Both the position numbers and the translations under genes were made by a program. 64,000 bases of DNA, taken from positions 2,108,001 through 2,172,000 of the forward strand of contig CAVWDZ010000001.1 in the NCBI GenBank assembly GCA_963753905.1. Reading direction: 5' to 3'. This DNA is from Bog-756 sp963753905 (lineage in GTDB: Bacteria > Actinomycetota > Acidimicrobiia > Acidimicrobiales > RAAP-2). Under the pieces are notes generated by a model. It had not been told where the DNA came from. It did no database searches and worked only from the letters and a program-made list of their open reading frames with translations. Below, piece by piece: positions 17,237 through 27,000 of this stretch (the first letter of the stretch is position 1; each line of letters starts with the position of its first letter).

Positions 17237-18835
17237 ATGCCCGTCCTGAGCACCACCGTCGACCCGACCTCCCCCTCCTTCCGCGCCAACGAGCGCGCGC
17301 TCGCCGAAGGCCTCGCGTTGATCGACGCCGAGCTGGCGACCGCACGCGCCGGTGGCGGCGAGCGCTACGTGACCCGTCACCGGGAGCGCGGAAAGATGAC
17401 CGCCCGCGAACGGATCGAGCTCCTGCTCGACCGGGACACCGCGTTCCTCGAGCTCTGCCCGTTCGCCGCGTGGGGCACCGAGTACACGGTCGGAGCCTCC
17501 TCGATCCTGGGCATCGGCGTGATCGAGGGGATCGAGTGCCTCGTGTCGGCGACCGACCCGACGGTCCGCGGCGGGGCCATGAACCCGTACTCCTTCCGCA
17601 AGGGTGCCCGGGGTTCGGACATCGCCCTCGCCAACCGCCTGCCGTCGATCAGCCTCACCGAGTCGGGCGGTGCGGACCTGCCCGCCCAGGCCGAGCTGTT
17701 CATCCCGGGTGGTCGGGCATTCCGGGACATCAGCCGGCACTCGGCCGCAGCGCTCCCCACCGTGTCGCTGGTCTTCGGCAACGCCACCGCCGGCGGCGCG
17801 TACGTACCCGGCATGAGCGACTACGTGGTGATGATCGAGCAACGATCCAAGGTCTTCCTGGGCGGGCCGCCCCTGGTCAAGATGGCCACCGGCGAGGAGT
17901 CGACCGACGAGGAGCTCGGTGGTGCATCGATGCATGCGCGGATCTCCGGTCTCGCCGACTATCTGGCGGCCGACGAGACCGACGCCATCCGCCTGGGCCG
18001 CCAGATCGTCTCCCGCCTCAACTGGCGCAAGCACGGTCCCGGTCCGAGCCTGTCGGCCGACGAGCCGGTCCACGACCCCGGCGAGCTGCTCGGGATCGCC
18101 TCGGCCGACCCCAAGGTCCCCTTCGACCCCCGAGAGGTGCTGGCGCGGGTGGTCGACGGTTCGCGCTTCGACGAGTTCAAACCGCTCTACGGCACCAGCC
18201 TGGTCACCGGATGGGCCTCCATCCACGGGTACCCGATCGGAGTGCTGGCCAACCACCGCGGCGTCCTCTTCTCGGAGGAGGCCCACAAGGCCGCCCAGTT
18301 CATCCAGCTCGCCAACCAGGTCGATGTCCCGCTCCTGTTCCTGCAGAACACGACGGGGTACATGGTGGGCAAGGAGTACGAACAGCGCGGGATCATCAAG
18401 CACGGCGCCCTGATGATCAATGCGGTCTCCAACTCCTCGGTCCCCCACCTGACGGTCAACATCGGCGCCTCGTACGGGGCGGGCAACTACGGGATGTGCG
18501 GTCGCGCCTACGACCCCCGGTTCCTCTTCGCCTGGCCCAACGCCCGCTCGGCGGTCATGGGCCCCGCCCAGCTCGCCGGCGTGCTCTCGATCGTCGGACG
18601 CCAGTCCGCCGAGTCCAGGGGGGTCCCCTTCGACGAGGAGGCCGACGAAGCCATGCGGGCACTGGTCGAGGCCCAGATCGAGGCCGAGTCGCTCCCACTG
18701 TTCCTTTCCGCCCGTCTCTACGACGACGGGATCATCGACCCACGGGACACCCGCACCGTCCTCGGGATCTGCCTCTCGGTCATCGACGGCCAGCCGACCA
18801 CCGGTACCCGTGGCTACGGCGTGTTCCGGATGTGA
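17237..18835 (+). CDS. Acyl-CoA carboxylase beta subunit (carboxyltransferase)
   Basis: This 532-residue protein transfers the carboxyl group from carboxybiotin to an acyl-CoA. It shows the N- and C-terminal carboxyltransferase halves: RERIELLLDRDTAFLEL, FGNATAGGAYVPGMSDYVVMI, GGPPLVKMATGEE, VDVPLLFLQNTTGYMVGKEYEQRGIIKHGA, and ASYGAGNYGMCGRAYDPRFLFAWPNA. The last stretches match the methylcrotonyl-CoA / geranyl-CoA carboxylase branch better than the propionyl-CoA branch. It overlaps the alpha subunit (TGTGA at 18831-18835). With AtuA and an acyl-CoA dehydrogenase downstream it looks like an atu/liu-type catabolic operon for branched acyl-CoA. Confidence 0.93.
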   Translation: MPVLSTTVDPTSPSFRANERALAEGLALIDAELATARAGGGERYVTRHRERGKMTARERIELLLDRDTAFLELCPFAAWGTEYTVGASSILGIGVIEGIECLVSATDPTVRGGAMNPYSFRKGARGSDIALANRLPSISLTESGGADLPAQAELFIPGGRAFRDISRHSAAALPTVSLVFGNATAGGAYVPGMSDYVVMIEQRSKVFLGGPPLVKMATGEESTDEELGGASMHARISGLADYLAADETDAIRLGRQIVSRLNWRKHGPGPSLSADEPVHDPGELLGIASADPKVPFDPREVLARVVDGSRFDEFKPLYGTSLVTGWASIHGYPIGVLANHRGVLFSEEAHKAAQFIQLANQVDVPLLFLQNTTGYMVGKEYEQRGIIKHGALMINAVSNSSVPHLTVNIGASYGAGNYGMCGRAYDPRFLFAWPNARSAVMGPAQLAGVLSIVGRQSAESRGVPFDEEADEAMRALVEAQIEAESLPLFLSARLYDDGIIDPRDTRTVLGICLSVIDGQPTTGTRGYGVFRM

Positions 18836-21237
18836 GCGCAGCCTTGCCCTCCCCCCTTCGCACCCTCCTCGTGGCCAACCGCGGCGAGATCGCCCGCCGG
18901 GTCATGCGCACCGCACGGGTCATGGGCATCGCAACGGTGGCCGTCCACTCGGACGCCGACGCGCAGAGCCCGCACGTCGCCGAGGCGGACCTGGCCGTCC
19001 GGCTGCCCGGGACCGCACCGGCGGACACCTACCTCCGCATCGACCTGCTCCTGGACGCCGCACGCCGCAGCGGCGCAGACGCCGTCCACCCCGGCTACGG
19101 ATTCCTCTCCGAGTCGGCGGAGTTCGCCCGGGCGGTCCTCGATGCCGGCCTGCTCTGGGTCGGCCCTCCCCCTGCGGCCATCGAGGCCATGGGGTCCAAG
19201 ACGAGGGCCAAGGAGATGATGCGCGCCGCGGGCGTCCCGACCCTTCCGTCGGTCATCCTCGACGACGAGAGCCCGCCCGGAGCGGCGGAGCTCGACGGGT
19301 TGGGCTGGCCGCTCATGGTCAAAGCGGCGGCCGGCGGGGGCGGCCGGGGCATGCGGATCGTGGAACGGCACGAGGAGCTCGCCGATGCCCTGACAGGGGC
19401 GGCACGCGAGGCGACCTCGGCCTTCGGGGACGGGACCCTCTTCCTCGAACGCTACGTGCGGGCGTCGCGGCACATCGAGGTCCAGGTGCTCGCCGACGCC
19501 TCGGGCAGCGCGGTCGCCCTGTTCGAGCGCGAGTGCAGCATCCAACGCCGCCATCAGAAGATCATCGAGGAGGCACCCTCGCCGGTGGTCGGTCCCGACC
19601 TTCGGGCCCGGCTGTCCGAGGCCGCGGTGGCCGCGGCGCGGGCGGTCGGGTACGTCAACGCCGGCACCGTCGAGTTCGTCCTCGACACCGCGGGCACGGA
19701 CGGTGATCCCTACTTCCTCGAGATGAACACCCGGCTCCAGGTCGAGCACACCGTGACCGAGGCGATCACCGGGCTCGACCTGGTCAGGCTCCAGCTGCTC
19801 ATCGCCGGCGGTGCGATGCTGCCCGAAGCGGTGCACGATGCGGTGGCCCGGGGCCCGGTCGGCCACGCCATCGAGGCCCGCCTCTACGCCGAGGACCCGG
19901 CTGCAGGCTGGCTTCCGTCCACCGGGACGCTTCACCGCTTCGCCGTCGACACCGACCGCGCCGGCGTGCGGGTGGACAGCGGGGTCGAGACCGGCAACGA
20001 GATCGGCCCGTACTACGACCCCCTGCTGGCGAAGGTCATCACCCACGCGGCGACCCGGGAAGAGGCCACCGCCACCCTGGCTGCAACCCTGGCCGGGGCG
20101 CGGCTGCACGGGGTCACCACCAACCGCGACCTGCTGGTGCGGACGCTGCGCGACCCTGAGTTCGTCTCGGGTGCAGCCGACACCGGGTTCCTCGACCGTC
20201 ACCTCACCACGCTGTCGGCACCGCTCGCCGGGCCCGACGCCGTCGTGCGCCACGCGGTGGCCGCCGCCCTCGCGGGTCAGGCGGCCCGCCGGTCCCAGAC
20301 CGGCGTGCAGCCATGTGTCCCCTCCGGATGGCGCAACAACCCCTGGGACATCCAGCAGGTCTGCTTCCGGTTGCATCCCACGGCCGAAGGACAGTCCGTC
20401 GAGGTCGGGTACCGGTTCGAGCAGCGCGGGGACCGGGTGGCCGAGGTCACCGTCGACGGTGCGCGCTCCGCGCTCTCCGTCATCGCGTTGTCCTCGGAGG
20501 ATGTCGTGCTCTCTGAAGACGGCCTCTCCCGCCGGTACGCGGTACACCAGGTCGGCGCGACCGTCTTCGTCGACGGTCCCGAGGGGAGCACGCGGCTCGA
20601 GGAGCTCGAGCGCTACCCGGTCACCGCCGACCGCGAGGCAGAGGGCTCCGCGCTCGCCCCCATGCCCGGCAGCGTGGTCCGGGTCGCGGTGGCGCCGGGC
20701 GACGTGGTCGAGGCCGGCCAGCTCCTGGTCGTCCTCGAGGCCATGAAGATGGAGCACGCCGTCCATGCAGGCCTGGCCGGCACGGTCACCGAGGTCGGTG
20801 TCGCCGAGGGGGACCAGGTGGAGACCGGCCAGGTCATGGTCGTGCTCGACGACGGCCAGGGCGAGGTACCGGACGCCGAAGGACGTGCGGACCGTGACCG
20901 AGCCGCTGCGCATCGCCAACTGCTCGGGCTTCTACGGCGACCGCCTGTCCGCGGCACGCGAGATGGTCGAGGGTGGACCGATCGACGTGCTGACCGGCGA
21001 CTGGCTGGCGGAGCTCACCATGCTCATCCTCTGGAAGGGATTCCAGCACGACCGCTCGCGGGGCTGGGCCCGCACCTTTCTCATCCAGATGGAGGAAGTG
21101 CTCGGCACCTGCGTCGACCGCGACATCAAGGTGGTGACCAACGCCGGCGGCCTCAATCCCTCCGGACTCGCCGACCAGGTCCGGGCTCTGGCCGACCGGC
21201 TCGGGCTGGCGGTCTCGGTCGCCCACGTGGAGGGTGA
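18832..21237 (+). CDS. Acyl-CoA carboxylase alpha subunit (biotin carboxylase plus biotin carrier), 3' end suspect
   Basis: From GTG 18832 the frame encodes biotin carboxylase (TLLVANRGEIARRVMRTA, the ATP-grasp loop KAAAGGGGRGMRIV, FLERYVRASRHIEVQVLAD, FLEMNTRLQVEHTVTEAITG) followed by a C-terminal biotinyl domain with the lysine in LEAMKMEHAVH at about residue 640. The natural protein should end about 20 residues after VMVVLDDGQ. In the given sequence the frame instead runs a further 345 bases inside the next gene, where it is merely its out-of-frame shadow. A TGA in another frame at 20895-20897 would give the usual GTGA junction, so a one-base error near the end is likely. The protein is then about 690 residues. 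Confidence 0.85.
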   Translation: MSAALPSPLRTLLVANRGEIARRVMRTARVMGIATVAVHSDADAQSPHVAEADLAVRLPGTAPADTYLRIDLLLDAARRSGADAVHPGYGFLSESAEFARAVLDAGLLWVGPPPAAIEAMGSKTRAKEMMRAAGVPTLPSVILDDESPPGAAELDGLGWPLMVKAAAGGGGRGMRIVERHEELADALTGAAREATSAFGDGTLFLERYVRASRHIEVQVLADASGSAVALFERECSIQRRHQKIIEEAPSPVVGPDLRARLSEAAVAAARAVGYVNAGTVEFVLDTAGTDGDPYFLEMNTRLQVEHTVTEAITGLDLVRLQLLIAGGAMLPEAVHDAVARGPVGHAIEARLYAEDPAAGWLPSTGTLHRFAVDTDRAGVRVDSGVETGNEIGPYYDPLLAKVITHAATREEATATLAATLAGARLHGVTTNRDLLVRTLRDPEFVSGAADTGFLDRHLTTLSAPLAGPDAVVRHAVAAALAGQAARRSQTGVQPCVPSGWRNNPWDIQQVCFRLHPTAEGQSVEVGYRFEQRGDRVAEVTVDGARSALSVIALSSEDVVLSEDGLSRRYAVHQVGATVFVDGPEGSTRLEELERYPVTADREAEGSALAPMPGSVVRVAVAPGDVVEAGQLLVVLEAMKMEHAVHAGLAGTVTEVGVAEGDQVETGQVMVVLDDGQGEVPDAEGRADRDRAAAHRQLLGLLRRPPVRGTRDGRGWTDRRADRRLAGGAHHAHPLEGIPARPLAGLGPHLSHPDGGSARHLRRPRHQGGDQRRRPQSLRTRRPGPGSGRPARAGGLGRPRGG

Positions 21238-22741
21238 CGACCTCTTCCCCCGTCTCGGCGAACTGCGGGCCGCCGGACACCAGCTCTCGAACCTGGACAC
21301 CGGTGAGCCGCTGGAGGGCGCCGGAGGGACGGTGGTGTCGGCCAACGCCTACCTCGGGGGCTGGCCGATCGCCGAAGCGCTCTCCGCCGGGGCCGACGTG
21401 GTCATCTGCCCGCGGGTGACCGACGCCTCGCTGGTGGTCGGCCCGGCTGCATGGCACCACCGGTGGTCGCCCACCGACTGGGACCGCCTGGCCGGCGCGG
21501 TCGTGGCCGGGCACGTGATCGAATGCGGCCCGCAGGCCACCGGCGGCAACTACAGCTTCTTCACCGAGGTCCCGGGCATGGAACACCCCGGCTTCCCCCT
21601 GGCCGAGGTGGCCGAGGACGGCTCGTCGGTCATCACCAAGCACCCGGGAAGCGGCGGCGAGGTGTCCATCGGAACGGTCACCGCCCAGTTGCTGTACGAG
21701 ATCGGCGGTCACCACTACCCCAACACCGACGTCGTCGCACGCTTCGACACCATCACGGTGAGCGACGAGGGCGAGGACCGGGTCCGGCTGTCGGGTATCC
21801 GGGGCCTTCCCGCCCCCGACGACCTCAAGGTGAGCGTCAACCTGCTGGGCGGCTGGCGCAACTCGATGACCTTCGTGCTCACCGGTCTGGACATCGCGGA
21901 AAAGGCCGATCTCACAGTGCGCTCGCTGTCCGGGGCGCTCGGCGGCACCGGACAGTTCGCCGACTTCGACGCCCGGCTCATCCGAACCGACAAGGACGAC
22001 GCCCCGATCAACGCCGAGGCGACCGCACAGCTCCGGATCACGGTCAAGGACAGCGATGCCGACCGGGTCGGGCGTCGATTCTCGAACGCGGCAACCGAGC
22101 TCGCGCTCGCGGGATACCCCGGGCTGCACCTCACCGCGCCGCCGACGGAGGGTGCGGCCTACGGCGTCTTCTGGCCGGCTCTCGTCCCGGCCGGGCTGGT
22201 GGTCCCGGCGGTGGTCCACAACGACGGGACCCGCCAGGTGGTCCCCCACACCGCCTATCTGGCCGGGGGTGGCGCCACGGTGGTCGATTCCGCCGAAGAC
22301 GCCTCGCTCTCCCCCGGGGTGACCCGCGCCCCGGACGCGGTGGCTCGTCCCGACAGCGAGACTGCCGCGCGGACCGTGGCGGGCAACGGTCCGACCGTGC
22401 ACCTCCCGCTCGGGACGCTCATCGGGGCCCGGTCGGGGGACAAGGGTGGCAACGCCAACGTCGGGCTCTGGGCGCGCAGCGACGAGGCGTGGGCCTGGCT
22501 CGACGCCGAGCTCACCCTCGACCGGTTCCGCTCCCTCCTTCCCGAGGCGGACCACCTGGCCGTCCACCGGCATGCCTTCCCGAACCTCCGGGCGCTCAAC
22601 TTCGTGATCGTCGGTCTCCTCGGCGAGGGAGTGGCCTCCTCGACCCGACCCGATCCACAGGCCAAGGGCCTGGGCGAGTACCTTCGGAGCAGAGCGGTCG
22701 ACATCCCGGTCGAGCTGGTCCCCGCCGACCGACCGGCCTGA
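20894..22741 (+). CDS. AtuA-like protein (DUF1446 family)
   Basis: This 615-residue protein starts at GTG 20894 with GAAGGA upstream. It opens with LRIANCSGFYGDRLSAAREMVEGGPIDVLTGDWLAELTM, the hallmark of the DUF1446/AtuA family, and continues with VVTNAGGLNP, ANAYLGGWPIAEAL, DVVICPRVTDASLVVGPAAW and ECGPQATGGNYSFF. The C-terminus has the LIGARSGDKGGNANVGLWAR segment typical of the fused second AtuA-like domain. AtuA is essential in Pseudomonas for acyclic terpene (citronellol) catabolism, but its reaction is not established. Its place between carboxylase and dehydrogenase genes fits branched acyl-CoA breakdown. Confidence 0.92.
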   Translation: MTEPLRIANCSGFYGDRLSAAREMVEGGPIDVLTGDWLAELTMLILWKGFQHDRSRGWARTFLIQMEEVLGTCVDRDIKVVTNAGGLNPSGLADQVRALADRLGLAVSVAHVEGDDLFPRLGELRAAGHQLSNLDTGEPLEGAGGTVVSANAYLGGWPIAEALSAGADVVICPRVTDASLVVGPAAWHHRWSPTDWDRLAGAVVAGHVIECGPQATGGNYSFFTEVPGMEHPGFPLAEVAEDGSSVITKHPGSGGEVSIGTVTAQLLYEIGGHHYPNTDVVARFDTITVSDEGEDRVRLSGIRGLPAPDDLKVSVNLLGGWRNSMTFVLTGLDIAEKADLTVRSLSGALGGTGQFADFDARLIRTDKDDAPINAEATAQLRITVKDSDADRVGRRFSNAATELALAGYPGLHLTAPPTEGAAYGVFWPALVPAGLVVPAVVHNDGTRQVVPHTAYLAGGGATVVDSAEDASLSPGVTRAPDAVARPDSETAARTVAGNGPTVHLPLGTLIGARSGDKGGNANVGLWARSDEAWAWLDAELTLDRFRSLLPEADHLAVHRHAFPNLRALNFVIVGLLGEGVASSTRPDPQAKGLGEYLRSRAVDIPVELVPADRPA

Positions 22742-22768
22742 GCCAAGACGCCGCCGAGGAGCGCTGCC

Positions 22769-23932
22769 ATGGACTTCATCGAATCCGACGAGCTGCAGAT
22801 GCTGCGCGAAGCGGTGGCATCGATCGCCTCGAAGTTCGGCCACGAGTACTACGTGAAGAAGGCCCACGCAGACGAGCGCACCGACGAGCTCTGGAGCGCT
22901 GTGGCCGAAGCCGGGTTCCTCGGGGTCAACGTCCCCGAGGAGTACGGCGGTGGAGGAGGCGGCATCACCGAGCTCGCCGCCGTACAGGAGGAGCTGGCCG
23001 CCGCCGGGTGCCCCCTGCTGGTCATCGTGGTGTCGCCGGCCATCTGCGCGACCATCATCGCCAAGTTCGGCACCGAGGCCCAGAAGCAGCGGTGGCTGCC
23101 GGGCTTCGCCAGCGGCGAGCTCAAGATGGCCTTCGCCATCACCGAGCCCGATGCGGGGTCCAACTCGCACAACCTCTCGCTCACCGCGACCAAGGACGGC
23201 GACGTCTACCGGCTCAACGGGTCGAAGTACTACATCTCCGGTGTCGACGAGTGCCAGGCCGTCCTCGTGGTCACCCGCTCGGGCGTCGACCCGGACACGG
23301 GACGGGGCCGGCTCTCGCTGTTCGTGGTGGACACCGACACCCCCGGCCTCGACAAGCAGGTGCTGCCCGTCGAGATCGTGGCACCGGAGAAGCAGTACAC
23401 CCTGTTCTTCGACAACGCCGCGGTCGACGCCGACCGGCTCATCGGCGAGGAGGGCGAAGGTCTGCGCCAAGTGTTCTTCGGGCTCAACCCCGAGCGCATC
23501 CTGTCCGCCGCCACCGCCAACGGGATCGGGCGATACGCCCTGGACAAGGCAGCCGAGTACGCCAAGGGGCGGGAGGTGTGGGGCACACCCATCGGGCGGC
23601 ACCAGGGGATCTCCCATCCGTTGGCCAAGGCCAAGATCGAGGTCGAGCTCGCCCGGCTGATGACCGAGAAGGCGGCGTGGCTCTGCGATTTCGCCGGGGA
23701 CACCCCCGAAGCGGGCGAGGCGGCCAACATGGCCAAGTACTCGGCGGCCGAAGCGGCGCTCGCCGCCCTGGACCAGGCCATCCAGACCCACGGCGGCAAC
23801 GGCATGTCGACCGAGTTCGGTCTCGCCGACATGTGGGGGATGACCCGACTGCTCCGGATCGCTCCGGTGAGCCGCGAGATGATCCTCAACTTCGTCGCCC
23901 AGCACTCCCTCGGGTTGCCCAAGTCGTACTGA
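22769..23932 (+). CDS. Acyl-CoA dehydrogenase
   Basis: This 387-residue flavoenzyme introduces the alpha-beta double bond into an acyl-CoA. It shows the FAD/substrate segments FAITEPDAGSNSHNLSLTATKDG and YRLNGSKYYISGVDE, and the C-terminal region TPIGRHQGISHPLAKAKIEVELARLM. The C-terminal QTHGGNGMSTEFGLADMWGMTRLLRIAPVSREMILNFVAQHSLGLPKSY carries the family signature. A GAGGAG site precedes ATG 22769. It is the last gene of the operon and, by analogy with AtuD/LiuA, may oxidise citronellyl- or isovaleryl-type CoA. The exact substrate is unknown. Confidence 0.93.
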   Translation: MDFIESDELQMLREAVASIASKFGHEYYVKKAHADERTDELWSAVAEAGFLGVNVPEEYGGGGGGITELAAVQEELAAAGCPLLVIVVSPAICATIIAKFGTEAQKQRWLPGFASGELKMAFAITEPDAGSNSHNLSLTATKDGDVYRLNGSKYYISGVDECQAVLVVTRSGVDPDTGRGRLSLFVVDTDTPGLDKQVLPVEIVAPEKQYTLFFDNAAVDADRLIGEEGEGLRQVFFGLNPERILSAATANGIGRYALDKAAEYAKGREVWGTPIGRHQGISHPLAKAKIEVELARLMTEKAAWLCDFAGDTPEAGEAANMAKYSAAEAALAALDQAIQTHGGNGMSTEFGLADMWGMTRLLRIAPVSREMILNFVAQHSLGLPKSY

Positions 23933-24049
23933 GGCCGAGGGTGGCCCTCCGGGCCTGACCGAGCCGGCGCGACGGGTCGCTCCAGCGTTCGTGCGCTCAA
24001 GTTCAGCCACGAACAGGTCGTTCATCGCCGTATAGGTGGAATCACGCCT

Positions 24050-24065
24050 AGGAACATCCGTTCCT
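24050..24065. promoter_or_regulatory. Inverted repeat upstream of the pilin operon
   Basis: AGGAAC-ATCC-GTTCCT is a perfect 6-bp inverted repeat 25 bases before ATG 24091. A second, shorter one (GAAC-AGGTC-GTTC) lies at 24011-24023. A TACCGT hexamer at 24072-24077 could be the -10 box. These may be operator half-sites, but no regulator is identified. Confidence 0.3.
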
Positions 24066-24090
24066 CAGCTCTACCGTTCAATTCGGCGAC

Positions 24091-27000
24091 ATGTACACAC
24101 CTGAACACCACTCCGGGACCCGAACCTGGGGCACCGCCATCGCTTCGGTGCGCAAACACACCGAACAGCGGGTCGCGGGTCGACACGGGGACGACGGGCT
24201 CACGCTGATCGAAGTGCTGGTGGCGTTCGTCGTACTCATGGTCGCCCTCATCCCGCTCTCGTATCTCTTCACCACCTCTGTCGTGGAGGCCGGGCAGGCG
24301 AACAACCAACTGACCGCCCTGTCCATCGCCGAGCGGTGGGTCGAGACACTCGCAAACACGTCGCCGCCCGTCAACCCGAACTCGGGCGCGGTCATCGTCG
24401 ACACTGCAGAACCACCGTCCGGCCCCGCTCCCACCTTCACCACCTCGGTGACCGCCGCCTCCAATGGACACGCTCTCAACGCAGTGTCGAGCATCAGCGT
24501 CACGTCGACGGCGAGCTTCGCGGCTGCGTCGGCCAGCGCGCCGCAAGTCGCCGATGTCACCACCGGAGCAGGTGCCTCGGCAGTGATCGTCCCGGTCTCC
24601 TATACCTCGACCGCGGGCAACGTTCTCACCTGTGCCTCGAACCCGTGCAGCAGCTCGACAGGGACGATGTCGGGCACCGTGACCCAGACCGAGATCGCCA
24701 CGCCCACCGAGACCCGGGGCAGCACCGTCTACGCCCTCTCGTCCAAATACGAGTGGGAAACCGTGCAGAACTCGGGGGTGGTCTCGACCACCTACAACGG
24801 GGCCTCTAGCCTCACATTGCCGTCCGCAACCATCCTGGTGGCGAGCGTGGCCAACTTCACCCCAGCGTCCGTCGCAAGTCCGCAGACGGCGAAGGTGGTC
24901 TCCTCGAACGGGGTGCAGACCGTCTACTACACGGGGATCCAGGCCGCTCCGGCCGCCCTGATCGGGGTCACCGGAGGGACCGGGACCGTTGCCGTGGGTG
25001 CCACGGTGAAGCAGAACCCGAAACCCAATCTGTGCACCTCCGGGACGCCCCAACTGCTCAAGCTCACCGTGACCGTTTCCTGGGGTCCGAACGCCGACCA
25101 GAACAGTGTCCAGGACAGCGAGATGATCAACTACCCGCCGTTCGGCGTGCAGACACTGGGCTTCCTGGCCCTCCAAATCACCGGCGACTCGACCGCCTCG
25201 GACGCCCAGGGGAACCCGTGGAGCGAGCGGGTGACCGCGATCCCGGTCACCTTCACCGGTCCTCAGGTCCTCAACCTCTACCCGGACGCATACGGATGCG
25301 TGTTCGCCCAGGTCAAGCCCGGCACCTATACCGTCTCGATCGGTCAGCCGGTGTCGGGGACCCCATCCGGCTCCACCTACGGGAGCCCGGTGTTCGTGGC
25401 CAACGCGTCGGGAGGAGCCTCGGCGCCTGCCGGTAGCTACACCAACCACGTCTGGAGCCCACCCACCAGTCTCCCCCAGGGGACGGTTCCGACGATCACC
25501 GTGGTCGTGGGCGCCGTGACCCGGATCCAGGCGATCGCCCCCTCCAACTTCCCCTCCTACGACCAGGCGAGCACGGTGAACTTCACCTACCCGTCGACGA
25601 CGTCCGTGGAAGACGGGGTGGTCTGCCCGGGAGCGGGCACCATCACCTGCGTGGCCACTGGTGAGAACGCAAACGGCACCGCCCAGGTCTCCTGGTCGAA
25701 CGGCACGACCTGGTCTACTCCGGTCGTGCCCGGAGCCGGCACGGTCACCCGGATCACGTCGTCGGCCTGCGCCGCCACCACCGCATGCGTCGGGGTGGGC
25801 TACGGCTCGGGTGGGGCCGTGATCCTTCGTGGATCGACCGGTTCCCCGCCGTCGTTCACCGCCGATTCGCTCACCGGACTGGGGGTGAGCACCGCCGGCG
25901 CGCTCCTCACCCAGGTGGCGTGCCCCACCGCCACCCAGTGCGTGGCCATCGGGACGACCAGCGCCGGCGCCGGCGTCGTCCTGACCGGCACGATCGGCGC
26001 CAGCAGCGACACCTGGGTGTCGGACACGGTGCCGGCCACAACCTCGCTCTACGACCTTCAGTGCCCCGCGTCGGCCAACGGGTGCGTGGCCCTCGCCACC
26101 ACCTCGTCCGCGCCGGTCATCGTCTCCGGGCCGGCTGCCGCAGGAGCCTGGGTCACCGGCACTGCCTCCGGATTCACCGTCTCCGCGCTCACCCAGGTGG
26201 TCTGCCCGACCGCTTCGACCTGCCTGGCGATCGGCATCGGCAAGATCGGCCTCGCCGCTTCGTCGCCGATCACCCTCTCCGGCATCGCCGCCTCCGGCCT
26301 CGGATCCGCGGTTGCCTGGACCGCTGACACCATAAGCGGGGCCACCGTCTCGTCCCTCTCGTCGATCACCTGTCCGTCGACCACCAAGTGCCTGGTCGTG
26401 GGCACGGGGACATCGGGAGCGACCACGGGAGCGCTGCTCCTCTGGGGCGCCACAGCCGGACCGCTGACTGCCGAGTTCCCCCTCAACGGAGCCAGCACCG
26501 TCTCTGCGCTGACGCAGCTCGTCTGCCCATCGACTACGACCTGTGCGGGCATCGGGAACAGCGCCGGCACCCCGATCATCTTCACCTTCACCATCAGTGC
26601 GGCCTCGTCTGACACCTGGCACTCCGATACGGTGCCCAACGGCGCGGGCACGGTGACCTCCCTCGGCAAGGCGACCTGCCCCGCCGCCGCCTCGTGTCTC
26701 ATCACTGCCACCGGCACGGTCAGCGGGTCGCCAGCAGGATTCCTCATCTCGACGTCCACCCTGGGTGGCACGACGACCTCCTGGGCGGCCGCCTCGTCCG
26801 GCTCGGGGCTGCCGTCTTCCGACAACATGCTGTACTTCGACGGCGTGGCCTGCACCGGCGGTGCCACGGGGACGTGCGCCGCCGTCGGCGCCACCCCCAG
26901 TGGCGCGGTCGTCCTGACCTCGAGCTCGGGCCCGACGGGCAGTTGGGCCGATGTGTCACCGGTCGGTCTCTCCGGGAATGCGACGGCGGGTGTGCCAATC

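Noticed and set aside
20898..21237. Reading the end of the carboxylase alpha frame as a novel C-terminal domain
   Set aside because: The sequence is out-of-frame AtuA coding; a lost stop or indel explains it better.
20834..24025. A 1063-codon minus-strand frame opposite AtuA and the acyl-CoA dehydrogenase
   Set aside because: It is an antisense shadow without any recognisable domain.
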